This document shows positions 31,752 to 42,858 of a stretch of DNA of 64,000 bases, piece by piece. Source of the stretch: Marasmius tenuissimus. Lineage: Eukaryota; Basidiomycota; Agaricomycetes; Agaricales; Marasmiaceae. The notes under the pieces are model-generated. The model saw only the letters and a list, made by a program, of their open reading frames with translations. It did no database searches and was not told the origin of the DNA. The stretch lies in assembly GCA_029532415.1 (NCBI GenBank), contig JAQOTA010000014.1, forward strand, positions 558,001 to 622,000, read 5' to 3'. The number at the start of each line of letters is the position of its first letter. Position 1 is the stretch's first letter. Position numbers and translations under genes: made by a program.

Positions 31752-31988
31752 ATGGCAGTGAAGTTGAACTACACTCTATTGACCATCTTTGCGATCATTG
31801 TCGCGTATCATGATCACATTCTCGCGCGCCGCACCCCAAAGAGGCAAACAGAACGTTTTGAGAGTTCCTGGTGGGGTCAGTTCGAATGCGAGTCGGAACA
31901 CCGGAGCATCGGGTGTCCTGTCAATAGCTCTTGTGTATACTCAGCCCGATTTCCAACGGGAGATAGACAAAATCAACATGTCCCATGA
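31752..31988 (+). CDS. Possible small secreted protein
   Basis: 78 codons, MAVKLNYTLLTIFAIIVAYHD, a possible signal peptide or membrane anchor, followed by RRTPKRQ (a KR processing-like site) and a short region with three cysteines (FECES, SIGCPVNSSCVY). No homologous family is recognised and length alone is weak evidence; an intron could extend it. Confidence 0.25.
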   Translation: MAVKLNYTLLTIFAIIVAYHDHILARRTPKRQTERFESSWWGQFECESEHRSIGCPVNSSCVYSARFPTGDRQNQHVP

Positions 31989-32686
31989 TGCATAACTCTC
32001 CTTTCAGCTCAGCATCGAGACGATTCGCCAAGTTTAGGCTGGTAGATGTACGACCCGGGGAATTGAGGGATCGAGCGTTCCTCAGAACTCGAACGCTCAA
32101 ATATGATAATCAATAAACATATTTCTTGATGCCGTCTACTACTATCAGAGAGTTAGGTTGAAGGTCAGGAACGTGCGGCTTAAACTTTGGACCCACTGGA
32201 ACCCACAGGTAGGCCGCCGCACGTGGTCTCTTTCCCAAGATATCCGATTTTCTTCCCACGGGTGGATTTCCTCTCCTACAACCTCCACCTTCTTCAGGAG
32301 CGTTCCGACGAGTACGTTGAATGATCCCTCAGCAGATATGACCCCGAACTCGTAGCACGAGCCCATCAATGTTCAGCTTTCATTGTCAATGCTTAGTGGT
32401 AGCAGTCGGCTGTGCCCATCCGCAACCGTTGACGGTGGACGTGGGTTTGACGTGGGCTGTTTGATTTAGATCTGCCATTGCCAATGCCACGAGACGCTCA
32501 GATCTGTTCCCGATCAGATACCAAAGAGCTGATTGGTGATAGTTGCTACTTCCAGAGACCCCACGTCCAGCTTGCCAGCAGAGGGATTATCAAGGAGTAA
32601 ATCGGTGAGCATTCCCTGTCCGTTTTCAAACACGACGAGTGCATAAACCCAGTCGAAACTCAGGCATCAGGCTCAAACTTCAAAGA
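31989..32686 (+). promoter_or_regulatory. Upstream region of F-box/LRR copy 4
   Basis: No gene seen. 32165-32245 shares the CTTTGGACCCACTGGAACCCACAGG..CACGTGG block with the upstream regions of copies 1 and 2. Confidence 0.4.
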
Positions 32687-34642
32687 ATGGAACTCGGTTA
32701 CGATACACCTTTCTCTCGTGTGCTGAACACGAATTATTCTCCCTCTAGCCCAGAGCAGCACCTGCTTCGGGATCTTGTTCGAGGGCCAGAAGAGCAGATT
32801 CGCCTGTTGGACGAAGAAATATCCCGACTACAAGCCAAAAGACAAATGTTAAAGCAATTTGTCGACCTTCATCGTGCTCTCCTCTCACCATTTCGTCGAG
32901 TTCCTGCAGATGTCTGGAGGTTAATATTTGTTGAAACTCTCCCCGACCATAGGATTGGTCTCTGCACACGCACAACGAAAAGCTCTCCACTCCTGCTCAC
33001 TACCATCTGCCGGTTTTGGCGGGAGATTGCTCTGGGCACTCCAAGGCTCTGGAACTCCATCCATATCCATCTCCCGATAGAATCTTCCCGCTCCCCAGAT
33101 CTAGAATGCATCACAACATTGCACAGGCGAAAGGAAGGTCTCAAAGCCTGGCTCGATAGGTCGGGGTCTCTCCCGATCACTTTCTCCCTCACGGTACGGG
33201 TGCATTCTGCGGATGGCCGTTCGGCACCTCAGAGCGAACACTCAACTCCAATGGCGGAACCTTTGCGCGTTCTCACTACCGAGTTCATCGAGCTTCTCAT
33301 ACAGTATGCGCCTCGATGGAGAACGGTTGTGTTTAACACTGGGGTCCATCTGTTGGATCTTACGTCACTAGAGAGGATACCGACGAGCTCTTTACCAAAC
33401 CTGGAGTCGTTTTACAGCTTCGGAGTTCCCTATCTCCACGGACGAGGAACAGTATCTCCTGTCGACCACGGGCCCTCTCATCCCTCACCTCTCCAAGGTC
33501 TTCCTTGCAAAGCACGGTCGCTCCGACGGCTTGAACTACTCTACAACAGAATTTCCACAGCAACACTCTCACTTCCAATATCCTGGCATCACCTAACCGA
33601 GCTCTCCATCATACACCCATTTTTGTTCAGTCGTGATGCTTCACTCCATCCGAGTCAACTTATACAGACACTCGCAACCAAATGCCACTCACTGATCACA
33701 CTTTCCATGTCCCTCGAGGCTCGGCCCGGCCCCAACACCATCCCTCATGCAGTACAATGGCCTAGCCTCCAGAACCTCCGGATATTCCTGGTGATGGGGT
33801 CAATCCAGTGGTTCTCTCGCCCGCCGAATACTTCATATCGCGCATCATCCAATACCGCGACATTCCAACCAAAGGTCGTGCAAATGTTTGACGCTGTCAC
33901 CCTTCCCTCGCTGAAGAAGCTCTCCGTGGCTTTCTATGGGGACGGGGAAGATAGCAATAATCATGCTGCTCGGCTACCTTTTGAGAACCTCCTTCAACGC
34001 TCGCAGTGCCCACTTACCCATCTCGAATTGTTTCACCCTCGCATAGTCACAGCGGAGGCGATCATAAGGGTCCTTCGACAGCTGGAAACCCTGGTGTCGC
34101 TCAATTTGGGGTACAGTCGTTTGACGGGAAAGGAAAGACGGGAGGGGTTTCAGGGGAAAAACGTGGAACCGTCAGAACGCTGGTTCGACCGAAACATTGC
34201 CACACCTTGGCGGAGGAAGTGGCTGGACCGAATCTTACAAGAGTTTTTGGTGGATGGATCGGACTCGGATGTCGAGCCACCGGCTGATGAATCTGTGGCG
34301 TTGCCGCTGTGTCCTCAACTGGAGGAGCTCAACCTCGGAGGATGCGTCCTCGACGATCGAGATATATTGCTTGACTTTGCGATGAGGACTCGAAGGGAAA
34401 ACTTGAGAACATTTCGAGTTGACCTTGGGCGGCCCATTCAGGGTGATGTATGGAAGATTTTCGATTCGCTTCAGATGGAGAGACAAGACTCGGAGGGGAT
34501 GAGGGTCGTACGAGATGTGGGAGGTGTGACGCTGGACTGGAGGTGGGATGAGCAGTCAGAGATCCCAAGACCGGTGTCGGATGGTCCGACTACTGGTCTT
34601 CTAGAGGAGGATGCCTGGTGGAATGAATCACTTTGGTTGTGA
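32687..34642 (+). CDS. F-box/LRR-like protein, copy 4
   Basis: Intronless, uninterrupted, 651 aa, starting MELGYDTPFSRVLN. Coiled coil (EEQIRLLDEEISRLQ), F-box (SPFRRVPADVWRLIFVETLPDH...CRFWREIAL...RLW), leucine-rich body and the family ending DAWWNESLWL. It is about equally distant from copies 1-3 and shows no sign of recent conversion. It heads the second F-box/spacer/NACHT module, as copy 3 heads the first. Probable SCF adaptor. Confidence 0.85.
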   Translation: MELGYDTPFSRVLNTNYSPSSPEQHLLRDLVRGPEEQIRLLDEEISRLQAKRQMLKQFVDLHRALLSPFRRVPADVWRLIFVETLPDHRIGLCTRTTKSSPLLLTTICRFWREIALGTPRLWNSIHIHLPIESSRSPDLECITTLHRRKEGLKAWLDRSGSLPITFSLTVRVHSADGRSAPQSEHSTPMAEPLRVLTTEFIELLIQYAPRWRTVVFNTGVHLLDLTSLERIPTSSLPNLESFYSFGVPYLHGRGTVSPVDHGPSHPSPLQGLPCKARSLRRLELLYNRISTATLSLPISWHHLTELSIIHPFLFSRDASLHPSQLIQTLATKCHSLITLSMSLEARPGPNTIPHAVQWPSLQNLRIFLVMGSIQWFSRPPNTSYRASSNTATFQPKVVQMFDAVTLPSLKKLSVAFYGDGEDSNNHAARLPFENLLQRSQCPLTHLELFHPRIVTAEAIIRVLRQLETLVSLNLGYSRLTGKERREGFQGKNVEPSERWFDRNIATPWRRKWLDRILQEFLVDGSDSDVEPPADESVALPLCPQLEELNLGGCVLDDRDILLDFAMRTRRENLRTFRVDLGRPIQGDVWKIFDSLQMERQDSEGMRVVRDVGGVTLDWRWDEQSEIPRPVSDGPTTGLLEEDAWWNESLWL

Positions 34643-36773
34643 GCGCATCGGGGATTGGATGGACCGCGTCTTGTTGATATTCGTAGTAACGATGGGAGGG
34701 TGATTCAAGTGTTCAAAGCTCGGACAATGAGAAATCACGAAGGCAAAAACTTCAACAAAATAGAGTTGATAAGTTCGGTATGACGTACTCTCAACAGTGG
34801 GGGCCAAGTGAAGGCAAAACTGTCTGGAAATTTGATCATTCGTGCTACTACACCTGTCACCTTTCCTGCCAGAGATTCAGAAAGATATCGGAATATAGGG
34901 CTTCGAGCCGCTCACCAGCTCGGCGTCTGTGCGTATCTCGATGGGTCTGCGAGCATAAATAGAATCGAGGTTTGTCGGGGTCGTAGGTCGAAAGGAGCTG
35001 AGACAAAGGCGGCAGGCCCAGGACAACAAGCGCCCACACCCAGCGGCCAGAACCTTCGGCTCCAGGCCGCTTCTAAGTTCTGCTCAAATCATCATCATCT
35101 CCACCAACGTCGAACACATTCTTCTGGCCTTCGCCAGCACCAGCGGTCAGAAGACACAGGCGCACATAACTCAAAAAATGGCATTCATCAACAGGACTCG
35201 ATTTTCCTTGCTGTTAAGAACGTCGAAGCCACATCCAGCTCACGCAGCTCGAAGGGGATGAATGGAGGCTGGCCGAGGAGAGATAGGTCGTGACAAATGG
35301 CTCAGATTGAGATCGAAATCATTCTTGGTGTATAAAGCAGACTCATCCACGATATATACAAGTCTTAGTCTGACAGAATCAGTCCCTCAATGTTCAGCTT
35401 TCAATATGAATGTGTTGGATCACCCTCTTCCTCTCTTCTCTAAAAACCTTTCGCCATGATCCGTGGGCGGTGTGCCCACACTTCTCAACCCAACACGTTA
35501 CACCGGTCGCCAAGCTTTCCAATCCAAGCTTACAAACGAAAATCCGACTTTTCCATCATCATCAACGAGGTCGTTTCCAGCATTCATCTCGACGACGGCT
35601 AATCCAGGTTTTTGAAGGCGAACTACCAAGCGTTAGACTACCGTCTGAAGTTGTGGATTCCTTCGACGCTCCCAGTCCCTCCCTCGACCACCCAGCCGGT
35701 TCGTGGATTGTGAACCGCAAGGACGTGGTGGGCACTGTGTAGTTCCTTCGTTTCAACCTCCAGACCAAACTTCCGACGTTTGGGCACCCGAGCTAACTTG
35801 CTTGGGGTTTGGATTGTGGGTTTCGAAGAACGAGAACTCAGAGGGCTGGGAGGAGATTGGAGTTCGTCAGGCTATTAGTCGTCTTTTGTCAGGGTCAGGG
35901 TTGCGTTGCGTCAGTGAGCCCCCAGCGCTGGCAGTAGAAGAGAGGGTCCTCAGAGTACGATACTTACGCTGGTTCAGCCGCGGTATCCAAGTCCATTGTA
36001 CTAGACCATCTCAAAGGCTCGATCGGGTTTCACAAAGAATCGAAGATGGAAGTGATTGGGAGATGACTCGAGTTGGTGTGCGGATGTGAAATGTGCAGTC
36101 GTGGTTTCTTGAAAGGAAGGCTCACAGGGAGCACATACGTCACCTACGCGGAGGCGATCCGGGTTCCTCAATGCTCGCAGCTCGAAGTGGGTCATGCACG
36201 GACACAAGGGAGGGATATCATCCCTGTTCTTTGTAGCTGCCATCCGCAGATTCCGGTATGGATCCAGCACCCCTCACGCCGAACATGTATTTCTGAAAGG
36301 TATGTTCGAACTCCTTTTGCTAGTTCTCCAAACTAAAGGTTCTTCGGCCCCAACCCGGCAGATCGTTGCAATGACTCGCAATCTCAACTTTCGTGTTCCC
36401 GGTGAAAGAGCTATGAGATTTGTCGACATAGTTAGATCGCAATATTCTATATGCTGGGCACGAGCTCTCAAAGGCCGGCAACGATTATCGAACAATATGA
36501 GTTGGCGCGTTTACTTAGGCTTTAGTCATCTTGTGACAGGGTCATCGGGGAATCTTCTAGCTGAGCAGCTCTTTCTAAAGAAAGTCATCCTCGTGGGAGC
36601 TCCGTGCAGGTGGCAAGCGTCTGTAAAACGGCAGTGTTGCATGAGCATCCAGCGTGTTTCCATCTAGCACCACCACCATCGCCCTCTTTTCTACCTCCAG
36701 GTCAATTCTACTATTTTGCCTCTTCCTCTTCCTCATCTGGCGCGCCTTTACTACCCAGACTTTCTTGAAGGCC
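34643..36773. repeat. Spacer units alpha and beta and promoter upstream of the tandem NACHT gene
   Basis: 35020-35400 is unit alpha (see 28100). 35410-36235 is the beta unit shared with 23610-24440. 36235-36773 is nearly identical to 24440-24979. The TATA box of the first NACHT gene is altered here: CTATAAAAC became CTGTAAAAC at about 36620-36629. No gene is recognised. Confidence 0.6.
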
Positions 36774-39700
36774 ATGGTTGAAAACCGCCATAACGGGTCA
36801 GGCACGCAGAACAACTACAATGCCAACAGCCAGAATGTCAGTCACGGGCGGGACCAAATCAACTTGGTATTCAATACATCGGGTCCTAATCGTGAGTGAT
36901 TGTTTCTGTCCCTTCATACACTGTCATCATGGCTCAATCGATCCTTCGGTAGCGTATAAAAACCTTTGGAGTGCAATTGCAGGCGTTGGAGCTTCACACA
37001 CCGCGGAGCAGCAATATGAACGAGGAGAGTGTCTCGAGGGAACTCGAGTGGAGCTCCGCAGGATGATTCATGGGTGGGGGCGGGCTGGAGGGGAAGGGAG
37101 CCCTCTTCGTTGGCTCACTGGAGCTGCAGGCGTTGGGAAAACCGCCATTGCCATCTCCGCCGCCAAGGATTTCCAACAGGAAGGCGCTCTGGTCTCTTCC
37201 TTCTTCTTCTTTCGGTCTGACCCGAAACGAAACAACCCCCAGGCCCTGTGGCTCACGATAGCGCACGGTATAATTTCGACGATGCCGTTCATGCGACGTC
37301 CCATTGAACAGAGGATTTCGGAAGATCCCAAGATCTTAGAAGCGAGGTTGGAGGACCAGTTCCAGAAGCTCGTCCTCGACCCCTTCCTCGATCTCGTCTT
37401 GGGTCCTTCGAGCCGGCAAAGATACCTGTGGACTTTCCTCCTTCAGGCGCTGTGCTTGATTCTCTCGAGTGTCATGTCGCTGGACGTCGTGTGGGAACTC
37501 TTGGTCGCCCTCAGGCTGATCCCCAATGTGCCGCCAGTGCAAATTCCGGATATCGTCATAATTGACGGTCTCGATGAGTGCAGCGACGAGACCACGCAGA
37601 GGCGGATTCTCCAAACCATCCAATCCGCAGCTCAACATTCCCCCGACTTCCCCTTGCGCTTCCTCATCTGCAGTCGCCCAGAATCTTGGATCAAGGAAGC
37701 ATTCACCGCTGAACCTTTGTGTCAACTCACAAAGATTATCTCGCTGGATGATCTAACGGCTAATAAATCGGACATCGAACAGTACTGTCGCCACCACTTC
37801 CAGGAGATTGTCAGTGACCCCAAGTACGGCCAGGTCCAGTTCCCAAAACCTTGGCCTTCTCCAAATGATTTGGAGACTTTGGTTGATAGGTCCAGCTGCC
37901 AATTCATCTACGTGGTGACCGTGTTCAAGTTCATAACACTCGAAGACAATCATCCTGTTGATCAACTCAATCTCGTCCTTAAAAGCTCTCCAAACATGCA
38001 AGCAGGAGCATCATCACCGTTTCACGAGCTTGACGCACTCTACCACACTATCCTGAAAGCCGCCGGTCTTGACCCCGAGAAAGCTTGCAACATCCTCGGA
38101 GCCATCCTTATCCTTCCGGGCTATTTAGAACCGACTCCCGCACATATCGAGCTGTTGCTAGGACTCTCATCAGGACAAGTATCGTTGACATTACGAAGAA
38201 TGCACTCCGTACTGCGCATTGATGGTCGAGCGGACAAGATTCAGCTATACCACACCTCCTTCAGGGATTTTCTGGTCGACCAGAACCGATCGCAAGACTT
38301 CTACGTCGATTTGACTGCACGGAGACACATTGTTGCACAACATTGGCTTCAGAATCTTGCAATGAGCAAGATGCATGCTTACAGGTATGAAGCCTTCCAG
38401 GTCTATGACAGATATTATGGTCTCTATCTCATTTCTATAATTCATTCATAGCTTTGATCAACTGTACAACGAGGAAACAGCCTATTTCTTCGGAGATTGG
38501 ATGCGGTTCTGCACCTCCATTCCTGATCCAAGCAGAGAGTTACTGGCACGCCTGCGGGATGTCGATTGTTCCTCCGCTTTCTTATGCAGATATGCCAGGA
38601 GAGACCAAATCGGTACTGCGGACGGAGTCTCCGACTCTGAGATAATTGCCGATACACCGTTGGGTCGCGATGGTATGTACCCGTTTTGTCTCTTCTGGGT
38701 CTTCATTAATCCATTCCCCAGCATCGTTAACGCCTATAGCAGACCACCACGACGGGTCAGGCAGGCTGGACGAGTACACTGCCAACAACCGGGTCCCCAA
38801 TTCTGTGAAGGATTTCAATACATCGGGCCCTAATCGTGAGTGATTGTTTCTTTCCCTTCCTACAAACTGTCATAATGGCTCAATCGATTCTTCGGCAGCG
38901 TATAAAAACCTTTGGAGTGCAGTTGCAGGCGTTGGAGCTTCACACACTGCGGAACAGCAATATGCACGAGGGGAGTGTCTCGAAGGAACTCGAGCGGAGC
39001 TCCGCAGGATGATTCATGGGTGGGGGCGGGCTGGAGGGGAAGGGAGCCCTCTTTGCTGGTTCGCTGGAGCTCCGGGCGTTGGGAAAACCGCCATTGCCAT
39101 CTCCGCCGCCAAGGATTTCCAACAGGAAGGCGCTCTGGTCTCTTCCTTCTTCTTCTTTCGGTCCGACCCGAAACGAAACAATCCCCAGTTCCTGTGGCTC
39201 ACGATAGCGCACGGTATAATTTCGACGATGCCGTTCATGCGACGCCCCATCGAACAGAGGATTTCGGAAGATCCCAGAATTTTAGAAGCGAGGCCAGAAG
39301 ACCAGTTCCGGGAACTCATTCTCACCCCCGTTCTCAACCATACATCTGGATCGAGCTGGTACCGATGCCTGTGGATTTTTCTCCTGCATGCTCTGTACTT
39401 GATGCTTACAAGTGTCATGCTGCTAGATGTCGTGTTGGGACTTTACAACCCCCCTTTACCTGTTTCGCTACCGCAAGTCCCAAACATCGTCGTTATTGAC
39501 GGGCTTGACGAGTGCGGTGATGAGTACACACAGCTACGCATTCTCAACATCATTCGAGACGCAGTCCAACAATCACCCCACTTCCCATTACGTTTCCTAA
39601 TTTGCAGCCGCCCAGAAGCCTGGATCAAGGAAGTGTTCGACACTGAACATTTTCGTAGACTTTCGAAGGTTATCCTGGTGGACGATGCGTTGGAGGATAT

Positions 39701-41613
39701 TATCCAGTACTGCCACCACCACTTCCAAGAGATTGTCAGGAGTCCCATGTACAAGAACGTTGCGTTTCCGAACCCCTGGCCTTCTCAAGAGGAATTTGGA
39801 ACTTTAGTCGACAGGTCCCGCAACCAATTCGTCTTCGTGTCAACCGTATTCAGGTTCATAAGACTCGCGCGTAATCATCCCGTGAATGATTTGCGTCTTA
39901 TTCTCAGCAGCTTTTCCAGCAATCAACCAGGACCCGCGTCACCCTGTCCCGAGCTTGACGCACTTTATCATGCCATACTGGAAGCCAGTTCCAGCCCCGA
40001 GGAAGTTCACGCCATCCTCGTCGCCATCTTCATCCTCGCGGACCATCTGGACCCAACTCCGGCACATATCGAGCTATTGCTGGGGCTGGCCCCAGGACAG
40101 GTAGATTTGACCTTGCGAGGAATGCACTCCGTTTTACACATTAGCGGCCGTGCAGACGAGATATCACCACACCACACCTCCTTCAGAGATTATCTGCTTG
40201 ACGAGAACCGTTCGCAAAGCTTCCACGTCGATCTCCTTGCCAGTGCCCAGGAACAGATCGTTGCGCACAATTGGCTTGAGAAGCTCACGGCGAGCACGGC
40301 GCAGGGTTATAAGTACGCTCAAGGTTTCCAGACCTATCACGAATCATGAACCTCGTCTAACATCTGCATATCATAGCCCCGACCAACTGCACGATGTTGA
40401 AACACGGTCTTTCTTCACACAATGGAGATCCCTCTGCACTTCGCTTCACAGACCAACTCGGGATTTATTGGAGCATTATTTCCGCCTCTCCTCCGACACC
40501 CAAGAACTACCGGCATGCAAGTTTCCGTCCCTGGGTCCGATGGCGATGAAGGGTTCCGACTATACCACCTGGTATGGGACCTTCGGAGAATGCCACTCAT
40601 GGCTACAGAGATGTGTGAGCCGCTTTGTTGTACTTCCTGGGTGGCGTTGTCCTGATGGTTTTTAGCAGGTTGTCGGAGGCGGAATTGATTTGTTGTTCAA
40701 AAACACGACTGGAGATGAGCATCGACTTCGTAATGATCGTGACATTCCGGGAGGAGAGTGGGACAGCGTTGACCTTGTGGACGGCCTCTTGAGCAAGTTT
40801 GCGGAGTATCCAAAGTTTATGCACCTCGAATGTTCCTCGGGTGTGGATCTTGAAGATATGTTTGTGCGCCAGGCTGTCATACTCACGACACAGTGTCGAT
40901 GGACCCACTCCCCCCTGGTCGAGAGGTTGTTGGCTCTTCGGGGCCGCCCCACGCTTCGCCTGTTAGACTGCTCCTGCGATCTGACTGGAGGGAAGCAATC
41001 AGACGATCCAAAGCACCTCGCATATCAAGAAGCCTGCCTTCACCTCTTTGAGGTTTTCATCTGGGAATTCGGGTTGTTTTCGCATGGTCCTGCCACCAAC
41101 GCCAAGTTACCGATGAATGCTATATTCCGAAATGTGGTACAATCGTCGCTTTTGCAACACTGCCGTCTTGACGCGGCGCTCTCGTCGCTTTGTCGTATCT
41201 TTTTCGATTACGCACAAAGGCCCGAGGCCTGCAAAAAGATTTACATGGATGCGAACAACGGAGCGCGACTGCAGGCAAAACTACTCGAGTGGATCGAGGT
41301 GAGTACAAAGTTTACGGTTTCACCTTCATTCATCCTAGTCATGTCAACAGCGAGCTGACGCCTTTTCTGTGTATAGACCTTCCCGGTGAACCTTGCTGAA
41401 GAAGGAGAAGCTCTGAAGACACAAGTTCTGAGCCTGTCCTGGAACCAGTGGACTTTAAATGACGACGTACTGGATTACGAAGATGATGAAGATGATGGAG
41501 ACGGAAGGCTTGATTCTACTAGGCGGCGGCACGTGGGTGAGGGTGAAGTTAGCGAAGGTAGCAAAGATGGTGAAGCTGGTGAAGTCAGTAAAGAGATTTC
41601 TGATAGAAATTGA
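36774..41613 (+). CDS. Tandem double-NACHT NTPase, eight exons
   Basis: Exons 36774-36891, 36953-38384, 38452-38672, 38740-38835, 38899-40312, 40377-40614, 40669-41298, 41377-41613; total 4386 nt, 1461 aa, every junction in phase and GT..AG. Unit 1 has the Asn-rich exon (GSGTQNNYNANSQN), GAAGVGKTA and VIIDGLDECSDE, and its C-terminal region ends early at ADTPLGRD. A 67-nt intron (GTATGT..GTTAACG..TATAG) then leads into DHHDGSGRLDEYTANN, the counterpart of the Asn-rich exon. Unit 2 follows with GAPGVGKTA, VVIDGLDECGDE and a full C-terminal part with an acidic tail. Unit 2 has no promoter-like space. An alternative is a separate second gene starting at the in-frame ATG 38670, which lies inside unit 1 coding sequence. 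Likely an oligomerising NLR-like switch. Confidence 0.65.
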
Positions 41614-41970
41614 TTACGTGTATTACTTTGAACCACGAGCTGAACGGTGCACTCCGGGCATCCGATCGAAGGAGTCGTCTTTAACGAACATGTCAGAGGT
41701 GGTCATCACTGGTTCGTTCGGAGCGAGCCCGAATCAAAGGACGATACGTCCCGCCAGCAGGAGCTGACATGACGATCGAAGTTTGAGAGGTTATGACAGA
41801 CATCTCGTTTTTGCTAGCAACACATACAGAATCGGGAATGAATACAGTCTGAAACTAAAGGAACATTGGGGTCTTGGCACTACACGTATCGAGTACCGTA
41901 GAGGCGTAGAGACGTAGAGAAAGGTTGGGTATCAGTAGAAAAAAGGCGGGTTGTTTTGACCACGAGTAGC
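41614..41970. other. Intergenic between convergent genes, no gene
   Basis: Shared 3' region of the tandem NACHT gene (plus) and the disordered-protein gene (minus). Nothing recognised apart from possible untranslated sequence. Confidence 0.35.
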
Positions 41971-42858
41971 CTAGAGAATCATAGCATCCTCCCGCTGGAG
42001 CCCTCCATTACTCCTCACAGATTCCCGGTGCCTGCTCATACACTCATCCCGATCCCTGATCAACCGCTCGTACTGCTCCTGAAATATCTCGTTGATCCTC
42101 GCCTGGCTGGCTCCCTCCGTCGCCCACCCAGCTTCAACACTCGTATCCTCAGGAACAATGACAAGGCGCTGACTTGACTCTCCCGGGGAACGTACCCAGT
42201 TCCCAGGAATACTAGCAACGAGATCCCGGGCACTCAGGTATCGAGGGGTCGAATGGCGTTGTGGTTCGTTGAGGATCACGGTGCTAGCGTCGTTATCCTC
42301 TTCAGCAACCTCGAGAGGTGGTACGAGAACGAGATTGTTGACGTCGAATCGGACGTGTTGACGAGGAGTAGGCGTTGGTGCTGGGGTTGGCGTCGGCGTA
42401 TCTGTTAGCTCGGCCATGTCCCCTAACGATATGACGAGAGGCGTTCCGTAGGTCGAAGCATGAGGTGAAGATGTGAGATGAGATGGGAAATCGGGTTTGA
42501 GAGCTGGTGCGTCTGATTTACGTGGAGCTCGGGGTGTCTGCGGCCAGGCACGCATAGAGGGGCGCTCTGGAGTAGAGACGGCCGGCTGAGGCGCTTGTCG
42601 AGGAGGTTTTTGGGACGCTTTCCAGCCGCTCTGCACCTTGGCTTTCGCTTTGCCCTTGCCGCCAGAGGCTGGGGCCTTCTTGGCCGCAGTTGCTTTGGGT
42701 TTCGGTTTCGGAGTAGAAGCACTGGTTCGCTTGCGAGGGCTTGATCGTGTACGAGAAGTGGCAGTCGACGAGATAGCGGGATTCTGGTTGATAATGGGTT
42801 GGTCGGTCTGCTGAGCACGAGCACGAGCACGCGCTGTCTGGCTTCGAGTTTGAACCAT
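41971..42858 (-). CDS. Disordered basic protein, function unknown
   Basis: Single exon, 295 aa, start chosen at MVQTRSQTARARARAQ because the upstream frame is not conserved in the copy near 1300. Residues about 35-100 are rich in Lys/Ala/Pro (SPRKRTSASTPKPKPK, GGKGKAKAKV), resembling histone-tail or AT-hook-like nuclear proteins without a strict AT hook. The middle has TPTPTPAPTPTP. The C-terminal part (ASQARINEIFQEQYERLIRDRDE) can form a coiled coil. Probably nuclear. A decayed copy with its flanks is at 848-1310. Confidence 0.6.
   Translation of the reverse strand: MVQTRSQTARARARAQQTDQPIINQNPAISSTATSRTRSSPRKRTSASTPKPKPKATAAKKAPASGGKGKAKAKVQSGWKASQKPPRQAPQPAVSTPERPSMRAWPQTPRAPRKSDAPALKPDFPSHLTSSPHASTYGTPLVISLGDMAELTDTPTPTPAPTPTPRQHVRFDVNNLVLVPPLEVAEEDNDASTVILNEPQRHSTPRYLSARDLVASIPGNWVRSPGESSQRLVIVPEDTSVEAGWATEGASQARINEIFQEQYERLIRDRDECMSRHRESVRSNGGLQREDAMIL

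Noticed and set aside
38670..41613. Independent third NACHT gene starting at ATG 38670
   Set aside because: The ATG overlaps unit-1 coding sequence, has no promoter region, and its leader coincides with a well-formed intron; kept only as an alternative in the feature entry.
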